Source: Schistocephalus solidus (Eukaryota > Platyhelminthes > Cestoda > Diphyllobothriidea > Diphyllobothriidae). Taken from it: 64,000 bases of DNA. The notes under the pieces are model-generated. The model saw only the letters and a program-made list of their open reading frames with translations. It was not told where the DNA came from and made no database searches. Position numbers and translations under genes: made by a program. Positions 25,094 to 36,200 of the stretch are shown here, in pieces. Where the stretch lies: contig WEDG01000842.1 of assembly GCA_017591395.1 (NCBI GenBank), positions 17,267-81,266 of the forward strand, read 5' to 3'. Positions within the stretch are counted from its first letter, which is position 1; each line of letters opens with the position of its first letter.

Positions 25094-26228
25094 TTTAGAA
25101 CGAATTCAGCAGTCAATCCAACCGGCGAATTATCCAAACGATACGTTTAAACGAAATCAGGCATGACTAAAGATTTCAAATGCAGTAGGTTGATCAAAGT
25201 TACGTGACCGATTGAAGGTGTTGAATTCGTCTTTCAAGTCAAAACCCAGCAGTTTCCTGAGTAATAAGGCAGGTTCCTTATGGGGTATGTAAGGGTTTAA
25301 AACTAGGCCAAGCATTGGAACCTTTTTCACAAATACAGAACTGACATACACAGAAGAACACCAAACAGAGAAAGGTTAATAATGTGTTTTGACAAAAAAT
25401 CTGATGTGCACATGAATATATTATAGATAATATAAAGAGCACCACAGAAAACGGAATTTAAGATGAAGGGCAAAAAGATAATCCACAATGGATACAACTG
25501 ATAATAACCTCGAGCTAAAATAGCTTATACCTTTTGAATATTTGGACCCAGAATGACAGATCTCAAGTTTTCTGTGATAGAGAAAGACTAAAATTCGTTT
25601 TTCTGTACGCAACGCTTTCATAAAATATATTACTGTGAACAGACAGTACTTCACAGTGTAACTTTGTCAATTTCATCGTGCGCTGGCTCCCACGTAGATC
25701 CCAACCGTTTCATGCAACCTACAGAGGTAGGTTAAATTCTTGAATTTTCTTCGAAATTATCGCACATGCTTATTGCAAAACAGTAAATGTCCACTACCCC
25801 GCCAATAAATGGTACATGGGTTAACTACTTTAGCTGAAAATCCACGGTGAAGTTGCATGCTTTACTAAAGCCAATAAAGCTTAAATTCAGATCTTTAATT
25901 TCTTAAATAGGCTGCAAACTATGAAATTTATGTTAGTTAGGGGAACAAAACAATATGCGTCGTGCGCTCATCCGATTTCCCACGTAGAATTTACTATGCA
26001 TACCTGACATTCACGTTGTAAAAATAAATACCATGGCCTCCGTTCAGTTCAGCATATTAAGGGAACTAGTCTTACATCTTTAACTCCCTATTTGTCATAT
26101 ACGCCTCAGAAGAACTGGCGATAATCTACGGAAATTACAGTGCCAAATGAAATAAGCGTAGGTTCAAATTGATACATGTTTTTCTGGTCACAGGGTTAAG
26201 AACACGACATGGTGCATTTGCAGAGTGC
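25094..26228. other. Upstream flank of the Rab gene
   Basis: Should contain the promoter and 5' UTR of the minus-strand Rab gene. No TATA box, CpG cluster or trans-splice acceptor could be assigned with confidence. Short frames have no family features. Confidence 0.35.
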
Positions 26229-26560
26229 TATGATGTTAAGATACAAATAAATAAATAAATTGTATATTTAAGGCCCAGAGTGCCTCATCATTACAAACTT
26301 AGTACTGTGGTTTAAATAAATACAAAGTGGATAATTGCTGTACTATGTGAGCATCCATATGAACAGCAGAAATGAGTAGTATGGTAAACATATCCGATTC
26401 AAAACGATTTGCCATTTTTAAAACAAAAGTCAACAATATTTGGCATGTACGGTGAACTGGAAAAGAAGCAGTTAAAAAACTACTTGGGTTAAATCGGAGG
26501 CGGAGTTCGGCGAGACGCCAATTTTTAAAAAAACATAGGAGAAAAAAACTGCTTCAACAA
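26229..26560 (-). mobile_element. CR1-like LINE 3' UTR, solo tail
   Basis: On the plus strand it starts with AAATAAATAAATAAATTGTA then TATTTAAGGCCCAGAGTGCC. It continues with cacatagtg-side motifs (ctatgtgagcatccatatga), gaacagcagaaatgagtagt and ggaggcggagttcggcgag. The same string begins at 33,297 as the 3' end of a minus-strand LINE, so this is a heavily 5'-truncated copy with only the 3' UTR left. Confidence 0.7.
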
Positions 26561-27896
26561 GACATTATGTTCACTTTTTTATAAAGTACCGAACACCTAG
26601 CTGCGTGTTTATCAATAATGGCAGATAAAAACCACCCCACGCGTACAAATGACGTTAGTTTTCTCAAGTTGGCGCTGAAAAACTGACTATTTTATTTCTT
26701 TAGATGTGAATACGAAGCAAAAGTGAAACCGCCTTCCTTGATAAAAAGCTTAGAAAATTGGCTTATGTGTAGAGACTCTGTGAGTTGAAACTCGTCACAT
26801 GGAGTCTGAAAGCATTTGAACATTGCTTTCGGTGTAGTCTCTTATATATCATTATTGAGATTCAGCTTGATGCAAAAATCATTGAACATTTCACCACATT
26901 AGGCTAAATTTAACATCGTAACATCTGCACGGTGAAAATACTGTGGACTCAGCATACTTCGAAATGTCATGGATGCAGTCCAGTTCAGCTTATTAAGGGA
27001 AAGATAGGCAAACGCCTTTGAAGTCCCCATTGGTTACAGGATGGCTAAAAACATTGATGCATCAGGAAAATTCAAATAGGGGGTTTACATAATAGCGTGT
27101 GGAAAATAAGCAGCCGTCTGCTAACCGAAAAGAATAAACATAAATCTTTACTCGCATAGTGTGAGAAGTATAAGTACATGCTATTGTAGTTGTCAAAAAT
27201 CTCGTGAGTGTGGCATATGCGATGAGTTTGACATAATAATAAATGATATAAAAATGTTACTAAAGTATAACGAGTAGTACTACAATAATAAGAATGTGCT
27301 TAAACTGGGACAAGACTAAAAAGATCGGGTGTTTTATAGTGGGCACTGCTATACTGCGTCAGTTTTTTCTTACAAAGCTCAACGGAAGCAGCCATAACAA
27401 CATCTAGTGGCACGCGTCGTTTGAATTTATTTTTAAATTTGCTCGTCTTCAAGCATTTGATTTTTTGTCCAATAATCTGTGCCTAAAGTCAGGCCTCAAC
27501 GAAATACGTTGACATTGGATCACATATTGTCCGTATTTACCAGGATCAGCCTAGAAGTGTCGAGTGACATTGTGATCGTTAGGCATACAACAATCGCTCT
27601 CGGAATCTTAACGAATTACCTAATTTAGATTTCTTCGGATCTCTGCGTAACCCACCTCCTACGGGCTTTAGAAAAAAGTCTCTCGCCAGCAAATGGAGTT
27701 AGACATCAGAAAGCAAAGGAGAAATAATGGCAAACTGGTTCCAAAGGCTAAGTGATTATTTGCTTCATATATACATTTTATACTGAATTCGGCTCGGAAA
27801 AGTGCTTCTTAATGTGCTCAGTAAACTAGTCGCTGCATAATTTATGCCACTCAATAAAAATTAATGCATCACGTAGCGATCTTACTGCCATGGGCA
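26561..27896. other. Unassigned AT-rich intergenic stretch
   Basis: No gene recognised. The segments gttcagcatattaagggaac (26,047) and gttcagcttattaagggaaa (26,983) recur with flanking similarity, suggesting an old short repeat. Otherwise nothing. Confidence 0.35.
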
Positions 27897-27934
27897 ATGC
27901 AGAGGTTCACGACCCGACTGCCAAAGATTATTCG

Positions 27935-28010
27935 CCACGCAGCCTGGATTCAAACCAACAACCTCTCGATTAGCGACCAACGCTCTTAACCGATCGGTCA
28001 CGCCCGGACA
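27935..28010 (-). repeat. tRNA-Ser-like pseudogene or SINE head
   Basis: The minus strand has an A-box-like TGACCGATCGGTTAAGAGCG, an anticodon-region GTCGCTAATCGAG resembling tRNA-Ser(GCU), and a B box GGTTTGAATCC (27,946-27,956). The acceptor stem does not pair well (GTCCGGGC against GGCTGCGTGG) and no long variable arm is visible. I call it a tRNA-derived relic, not a working tRNA. Confidence 0.5.
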
Positions 28011-28064
28011 GCTGACAGACAAAACAAATAGTACATTCTCCATAAATAATGATCTTTCCCACCT

Positions 28065-29665
28065 TTGTTAACCATTTTCTATTTCATGGGACAAAAACTT
28101 ACCAGAAATACTCAAGTTACTCTCCGCTCACCAAGCAGCAATATTGAAGAAAGCAGAGCGCTACTGAACTCGACCGAAAGTAAGATAAGAGGTGAAGCGC
28201 TGGAGCGCTGTCATGGATGCCGAGAACTCATAATCGGAGTTTTGAGATTAAAAGGAGACCTCCATCTCCTCTCGGAAATATAAGCAGTGCTCATCAAACA
28301 TTACAAAATTAAATCGCCGGATCACAATGCAAAAGAGCTGAATAACATCAGCAAGCTAGACTATAATCATCGCAAGGAATCGTTAAGGGTCGATAGACAC
28401 AGTATTAAGCGAAACAAAAAGATAAAAATAACGAAAACCTTAGAAAAAGCCTCGGAGTCAGTTGAAATACAGATGACCAGAAAGAAAATAAGTGAGGATG
28501 AAACGATGCCTTGCATTCCACAGATTCGGAAAATCAGGTTCCCACAGAATCCGTCTGTTCAAAAGGTAATCAGCGATCAACGGTCTCTGAAAAATCGAAA
28601 ATCAGTAATCGTAAGGTATCTCCAACATCACGTAAGAGCGACAGCAGCTCATTCTATACATGTCCATCGAGCTACAATGGAACAGATCGTGGCAACCAGC
28701 GAAGCAATAGCATAAAAGAGGCCTGCGAAATATTGACAGACCTGGATGCCACAAAAACAAATTTAGGCTCCCGGGAGCTATTCGAGCAAACGCAGTATCA
28801 GAAGAACTTGCGCTGATTGAAAGATCCAAAGCGATGTCTGAAAGTCAACCAGCAGGCTCACCGATGAAGACCAAGTTTAACACAGTAATAAAGGGTATGA
28901 TTCAACCCTCCGTCACTAAACGAAAGCAGGATGCAGACACAGGTTTTTTCCCTGACAGATCATTTTCTCTTTAAGCTCAGGGACTCCCCGAGGCTCCTGG
29001 TGAAACTCCAAAAGAAATGGTAAAACACGATCTGCTGACATTCCAACAGTTACTGAATGATACTCAAGAAGCCGGTGTAGTAACCGAAATCCAAAAGATC
29101 TTTCGATTGGGACCTCTCGATTCGAATGATACTCGGGAGGTTTGAGCGAGACCGTTGAAAGTCCTCTTTGGAAGTAACCAGCAGGTAGATCTTCTGCTCT
29201 TTACGAAGTCCATGCAGTGAAATGATCATCGTGGTGTGTTTTTCAGCCGAATTACTCTCCCATCGATCGGATGAAAATGAGGATACTGGTAACAGAAATG
29301 AAAAGTAGGCAATGCGAGGGGAAACAAACCTGAAAATAGAAGACTAAAAAAATCATAAAAACTGTGTGCCCGTTTTTAAGGCATCATCCGGTGAAATTTA
29401 CGGCAAACACGCCAGTCACCAACCTTAGCAAATGCCTTCAGTTTTGAACATGTACAAGGGATTGGATATATCTTGTGAAATATCCAACAATGATAACCAG
29501 GTGCAAGAAACAACAAGCAATTTTCAGAGATTGAGCGAACAAAACAAGATGACAATGATGTGAATACATGGGTAGTGTCTATTCAACAAAAGGGATGAAA
29601 TCAAACTGGCTGTGGACCATTTACAAATTAAATTCCTAGCTCTAACTGAAATATGGTTAAATAAA
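28065..29665 (+). mobile_element. CR1-like LINE copy 1, ORF1 and start of endonuclease
   Basis: Plus-strand chain of frames. A charged region with ERCHGCRELI (28,200-28,235) precedes Lys/Ser-rich low-complexity stretches. Then EIQKIFRLGPLDSNDTRE and RPLKVLFGSNQQVDLLLF at about 29,085-29,205 give the RLG...RPLKV.F block typical of CR1-type ORF1 nucleic-acid-binding proteins. At 29,636-29,662 LALTEIWLN is the first catalytic block of the apurinic-type endonuclease. Several stops and frameshifts. The element is broken at ~29,665 by another LINE and resumes at ~31,450. Confidence 0.65.
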
Positions 29666-31445
29666 TAATTATTTTTTTATATTATTTATTTAAATAAATA
29701 CATTTACAGACTTAATATCGCGGTATTAATAAATTTAAAAATGGATAAATGCTTCACTATGTGAACAGCCATATGAACAGCAGAAATGAGTAGTATGGTA
29801 GGCATATCCCATTCAGAATGATTTGCCAACATTAGTCAACAATCTTTGGTACATACGGTGAACTAGAAAAAAAGCAGTAAAAAACCTTTTGGTTAAATCG
29901 GGGGCGGAGTTCGGCAAGCCGCCAATTTAAAAAAAAACTAGGTGAAAAAACTGCTTCTCAAAAAATTAATAGCTAGAGTTGATGAGATTGGTACAATGCG
30001 ATGGGATAGTATTGTGATATTGCTGACAACGTATGAGGGTTCCAAGCGCTCCTTTTCGGGTAAGAGATAATATAACTGTCAAAGCTACTGTTAATAACCA
30101 CCATGGAGGTGAGAGAGTAGGAGCTCATTAAAGACAACATGGTCGAAACGAAGAGGGGAAAGTAGAGCTCATGAGATCATCACCGAGCTCAACCTCGCTT
30201 ACTGCATAGTCCACCAACAAATGAGCAAAAACTTCAGAACCCGCCACGATCATCAATAGATCACAGAGACCATCGCCAGGGTTGCCAAATCGAAGGAACG
30301 TATCAAGGATGTCAAGAGTTGGCGATAGAAAATGCGTCAATGAACTTGAGGCCTCAGCATCTTAGGATCCAGAATTGAATTCTGATGACGGTTAATATCC
30401 AAAGAAACGTCAACATTTTAGAATGTGGACCATTGACTGTGTACGTTCGAGTAACTTCATCGTTTGGACGACTGGTGATATAAGGAGAAATCATGGTTCA
30501 TGGTGGACTCAAGGTAGCGAAAAAATAGTTACAAGAGGGTCACTTAAATTCCCTATGGCCCTTTCTCCGAGTCATGGGGAAAGCCATGGGAAAGATGAGG
30601 AAAATAAAAGGTTAATAGAATCAGGGTTAAGATAAATGTGCAGTCTTCGCTTGAATGCAGAGAGACTACTTAATGACCTTATTTCAATTGGCAAGTTATT
30701 CCAAAGAAAGCTATACCTAGAAGCAAAGAAGAGAGAGCCTTTACACGTGGAGGATGCAGGGGGGAGGTATAATTAGTGCAGAATTTCTAAGGTTATAAGG
30801 AAGAATAACGGGGGTAATGACAGAAAGCTCGGGGAAAGTTAAGCTATTATTTAGTCGGAAAAGGAGACAAAAGCCTGCTTCCAGTCTCCTGAACCAAATA
30901 AATTTTAGCTTCGTTAGCTGGCCTCTTTTTGAGTAGGAATTGGTTGAAAGAGTCGAAAACATGAGTTATTTGTGAAATTGTTTGGACATTTTCAATTTTT
31001 GAACGGCTAGATTCGTTCATTAAACCGAATAAAGGACAGCGAAATTCAAGAATGGGAAACACCAACATACGATAAATGTTTAATTTAGTTTCAGGAAGGT
31101 ATAAATTATAAGAAACAAAGCCGGAAATCTGCGCAGCTTTGGCCGTAATTCTATCGACATGAGGTGAAAGATCTAATTTATTGGTATAGCTTACGTCCAA
31201 GTCCTTGATGGAGGAACATTCAGTCATAGGGAAACTTTTAAAAATAACAGGTTGTGGTAGCCTTACAGGCCCAAAACCCATGTAGCTATACTTAGAAGGT
31301 GAAAACTCCATTAGCCACGTGGAACTCCACGCCGAAGAGCGTCTATGTCTGAATGCATTTGTTTTAGGCATCGTTCAGTCGTAGAGTTAGTGAATGAATA
31401 CACGCATTTGAGGTCATCAGTATAAATAAAATGAGCAAATCGCAG
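29666..31445 (-). mobile_element. CR1-like LINE copy 2, 5'-truncated and nested in copy 1
   Basis: Reading on the minus strand, it starts inside the RT at FIYTDDLKCVYSF (motif C as YTDD instead of YADD, about 31,400-31,440). It then has one frame (30,847-31,371) with the RT thumb: LDVSYTNKLDLSPHVDRITA, RMLVFPILEFRCPLFGLM and LVQETGSRLLSPF. A C-terminal extension follows (LDTFLRFGNPGDGLCDLLMI at 30,128-30,340), then a 3' UTR ending in the AT-rich tail at about 29,660-29,720. It splits copy 1 in its endonuclease domain. Confidence 0.75.
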
Positions 31446-31449
31446 ACAC

Positions 31450-32650
31450 AGAAGTCAGGATATGTGGATTTTAGCTTATCCACATGGATGAAAATGGACG
31501 TAGGGATGGAAGAATATCAATGTTCATACGAGATGACATTGAATACATTCCGGGTGGGCCCTCAACAAATAGAAACACATTTTGCGAAATACTTCGTTGT
31601 AAATTGACTCCCAAACCAAACGGACCTCCATATTGTCGTGATATATCGACCCCCAAGACAGCGGATGGACAAGGTCGAAGCACTCATCATGGAGGTGAAG
31701 CAAATCCACCTTAGTAAAAACGTATTAAATCTTGGATATTTAAACTCTCCCGACGTCGATTAGGTATCGAGGTACTGCTTGCGGTCGGAAAATTCATTCG
31801 AAAAGATTTTTTCAGTTGGTAACTGATGAGCTCCTTACCCAACATTTCACAATTAACACATGGTTCCGAAATGGGCAGCAGTCAAGCTGTTTGGACCAAA
31901 TCATTAGTAAAGACGACAATTGGATTAAGTTACCTCATGCCCCTTGGATGAAGTGATCATTGTGTTCTTGCTTGGGAGTACAGTCATTTTTTTTACCCGA
32001 ACATCAAGCAGTTAGGGAGAAAAATGTATGGAAAGGGGATCATATCAGAATGAGAGAACTACTAAATGAGATAGACTGGAGTCTTGCACATGTACCTGAC
32101 ACAAACATTGCCTGGTTTTTCTTTAGTAACTTTATTCAGCCATTGGTAGAGAACTACTCTCTACTTAAAAGAAGATTGTGCGTCTCGCGATCCTACAGGG
32201 TGACATCGGAAAGAAAAAGTATTCTCGAGAAGAAAAGGATACTGTGGAGAACATACGCCAGATATGAACAACCTGAACATTTTTCCACCTTTAAAAAACA
32301 GCGAAATTGGTGTCGAAATCTTCTGAGGAAAGAAAACTCAGCATTTGAGTCAGAAATAGTCAAAGGCATACCAAGAAACTCAAAAAGGTTCTTGGTTTAC
32401 GTAAATATGACAAAACGAAATAAGGACTCTATCCATGATCCAAAAGACTATCAGAGAAACCGGTTAACCAATAACTTTGATATCCCTGTATACAAAGGAA
32501 CCGCCTTTTGAGGATGAATAATACCACAGTTTTGCCACACCTACAGGTAATTTAAGCATACTGTCCTTCCCAACAGACACAGTAAGGAAAAATCTGAAAC
32601 AGCTACAGTTCACTGAATCGCCTGGATCGGATGGCTTATCAAGGTCAAGG
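31450..32650 (+). mobile_element. CR1-like LINE copy 1 resumed: endonuclease, linker, start of RT
   Basis: Continues copy 1. RRDGRISMFIRDDIEYIPGG at about 31,500-31,560 is the endonuclease GGG(I/V)xxxI block. A second frame holds VVIYRPPRQRMDK (about 31,640). A long frame at 31,960-32,511 carries LLNEIDWSL, KKRILWRTYARYEQPEHF and FKKQRNWCRNLLRKENSAFE. It ends near LKQLQFTESPGSDGLS (32,595-32,645), the start of the RT fingers. Truncated there. Not functional. Confidence 0.7.
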
Positions 32651-33296
32651 TCAAGACGCGCAGCTCATTTTTGAAAGACAAGTGGAAATTCTATTTTTTC
32701 GGGATTTTCTCATTCCAAGCTTAAATTTCTACCTGAATTTTTGATAAAACAGCATTGTTAACATTGTATCACCTGCTTATATCTGTGGTGCTCATCCTTT
32801 CCTGTAGGTGGGAGCCTTAAGCGTCAACCTATTCACCCGATATAGCCTAATTATTGGTCATGTGGATCTGTTATACAAAGACGTTTTCTCAAACACGTAT
32901 AAAGGTCCTGAGTAAAATTTTGGAAAAAAACATTTATTGCGGAAATCATTTGCCTGATTTTTCCGAAGTAGAACAAATAAAAGCATCGGCCTAGCAAAAA
33001 TGAGAATGAAATTCTCAGCTCGTCACAAGCTCTCAGCCGTTGAACCGAAGCGTTGCTTGGTTGCATCTAGTAGTCACAGCAGTGCTATGCATTTGCAACC
33101 AGTTTTTAAAGCTAAGCAGCTTGATCTCTCTGCTTAACAAAATTGTAAGGATTTTATGTTAAAGTTTAGGTCAGTTTTGTCTTTACTGGGGAACTAATTC
33201 GACGGTGACATATCTGTTATTTCCTCTCAGTAATGTCAGCGTCACGACTCTCTCGTCCATTTGGTTGCCAGTGAAACATTTGACTGACAGAAAATA
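32651..33296. other. Unassigned stretch between LINE copies
   Basis: AT-rich, no convincing coding or repeat match. It separates the truncated RT of copy 1 from the 3' end of copy 3. Confidence 0.35.
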
Positions 33297-36200
33297 TATA
33301 AATAAATTGTATATTTAAGGCCCAGAGAGCCCCGTCATTTCAAACTTAGTATCACGGTATAAATAAATACAAAGTTGATAATTGCTGCACTATGTGAGCA
33401 TCCATATGAACAGCATAATGAGTAGTATGGTAGGCATATCCGATTCAGAACGATTTTCCATTTTTAAAACAATAGTCAGCAATCTTTGACATATACGGTG
33501 AACTAGAAAAGAAGCAGTAAAAAAATCCTACGTTTAAATCGGAGGCGGAGTTCGGCGAGCCGCCAATTTAAAAAAATAGGAGAAAAAACTGTTTCACTTT
33601 AAAAGTAATAGCTAGATGCAATGGAATAGTATTGTGATGTTGCTCACAACGTATGAGGTTTCGGAACGCTCCTTATCGTGTGAGAGAAAATATAGCAGTC
33701 AGAGCTTCTTTTTGTAACCATCAGTGGAGGTAAGAGAGGAGGAACTCATCGTGGACATCAGGGTCAAAACGAAGAGGGGATAGTAGAGGTCATGAGATCA
33801 TCATCGAGATGCGACCTTGCTGTCTGCATAGTTCACCAATCAAAGAGGCAAAACCATCAAAACCCGCCTTGATCATCAACTGAACCTTAAGAGCATCGTC
33901 GGGGTTGCAAAATCGAAGAAAGTATCAAGGTTGTCAAGAGTTGGCGATGCAGTGGAGGTGAGAGAGGAGCAACTCATCGTGCACAGCAGCTTCGAAACAA
34001 AGAGGGGACAGTAGAGGCCAGGAGATCATCATCGAGATGCGACTTTGTTGACTTCATAGTCTACCACCAAAGAGGTGAAACCAGCAGAACCTGCCTTGAT
34101 CATCAACTGAACGCGGAGACCATCGTTAGGGTTGCAAACTCGGAGGAAAGTATCAAGGTTGTCAAGAGTTGGTGAAGCTAGTTTAAAAGGAGGGGAATAA
34201 AAAGTGAATGCAAATATTGACTCTGCGGAGGATGATGGAAATATTTTTAGAGATCAATATAAAATCAATAGAGCTGCCTCAAATAACAGGAGGACTCTTT
34301 TCAAAATCCAAAAGTTGCGAGCTTGGGTAGGAAACAGAAAATAAGGATTTGATATCTTCCGAAGTTAAATGTTTGTGTTATTTGGATTTAAAAATAGCTA
34401 ATGTAGACGACAAACTAATTTCCAGTGGAAGATTATTCCATGTGAAATTATATTTGGAGGCAAAAAACTGAGAACGGTTAGTTGTGGAGCTTAGGGGTGG
34501 TGAATTGATCATGGGGGAATTACGAGTGGCTTAGGGTTGATCTACAGGAGTGAGCGCGTTAATTCGTGGGAGATTTGGGCTAGAGTTAACGCGAAACAGG
34601 AGGCAGAGACCGGCTTCGAGTCTTCTAACCCACATAAATTTAATGTTTGCTAACTGGCCTCTATCCGTATAAGAGATACTGGATCCAGGAAGTAAAAATA
34701 GTCTTCGAGTAAAAACCATCGGAACTTTTTCAATCTAACTGTGGGCAGAGGCGTTCATCAGCCCAAAGAGGGGACAGCAGTATTCTAGGATAGGAAGAAC
34801 AAACATGCGGTAAAGGTTTAACTTTATTTCATGAAGGAAGAAGTGATGTGATACAAAACCACATATCTGTGCAGCCTTTGCAGAAATTTGATCTGCATGA
34901 GGCGATAACGCTAGCTAATTCGTGTAGCTTAAACCTAAGTCTTTTCATGGTTGGTCGTTCTAAAAGTGTACTATTTAGAAATACTAGGGGTCCAGGAAGC
35001 TTGGCGGAGCATAAACACATGAAACTGCTATTGGATTGAGAAAATTCCATCTGCCAACTAGAGTTCCCACGTGAGACCATAAGTGTTGATTTTATCAACG
35101 CAACTATTGGCAGTGTCTTTAGAAAATGAATAAATGCACTTGATGTTGTCAGCGTAAACGAAATTTTAAGAACTTGAGTAAAGTTTAAATTTCGTTTATG
35201 TACAGAATTAAGAGAAGGGGACCTAGAACCGTGCCTTGAAAAACGCCACTCGTGATCGGCTGAGGCATCGAATAGCTATTACCTACTTTGACATTCTGGC
35301 TGTGGATAGACAAGTAGGAACCAATGAAGTCAAGGAGAGAAGGCCAGATGCCGAGGGCTTCCAGTTTCACCAGAAGACATCTATGAGGTATCTTGTCAAA
35401 GGCTTTGCTCAGGTCAAAGTAGATCACAACCACTGACTGCTGCTCATTTCGAAGGGAAGTGACGAGGTTAAGAAAGCTAAGTGACACACTTCGCATGATC
35501 TCCCAGGTAGAAAACCATATTGCGAGTCGCTTAAGAGCTTATTTTCTAAGCAAAAGTCGAGAATTTGATAAAAAATAATTTTTAAAGAAGTTTTGCTAGC
35601 GCCGGGGTTTTGTCAACGCCTCGATAATTGTTTACGTCCGAACGAGATCCCGACTTGAAGACAAGAAGAATAATATATGTCTTCCATGAGTCAGAAAAGA
35701 ATCCGTTTAAAAGATAAACTGAGAATACATGGCTACGAAATCGGGGAAAGCTCGGCACTCTCTTAATAACTGAGTTTGGAATACCGTCAGTCCCCGAAGA
35801 GTGCGAGTTTTTAGACGAATTATTTGCTTACGAATTAGTTCTAAGGAGAAATCAATGGTGCTGATAACATTCAATGAGGATGCCTGAAACGTCGGAATCG
35901 GTTTAGATTCAATCGTAAGATGATTTGCAAAGAACGCACTAAACAGTTCTGCCTTATCATAGTCTTCGAGAACGAAGTTCTTGTCTTCGTTTACTAATGG
36001 GGGAATTTCATAACCTCGTTTGCAGGAGGATCGACCGCAGAACAGTTAAGCAACAGATTTTGCAGAGTTTGGCTCACTGAGTGCGCAAGATTCCCTCTGT
36101 CTGTCACGTGCAAAACCAATCTTAGAGTTTGATTCAAAAATCTCTGCGATCCATAGACGTACAGATAACGAACTAGTATGTTGATCTTTCAACTGCTTCC

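Noticed and set aside
30380..30420. CTGATGA ... GAAACGTC on the plus strand resembling a hammerhead
   Set aside because: Stem I cannot pair beyond two bases and stem II is only GG/CC with unpaired flanks. It lies antisense in a LINE 3' region whose relatives lack the motif. Chance match.
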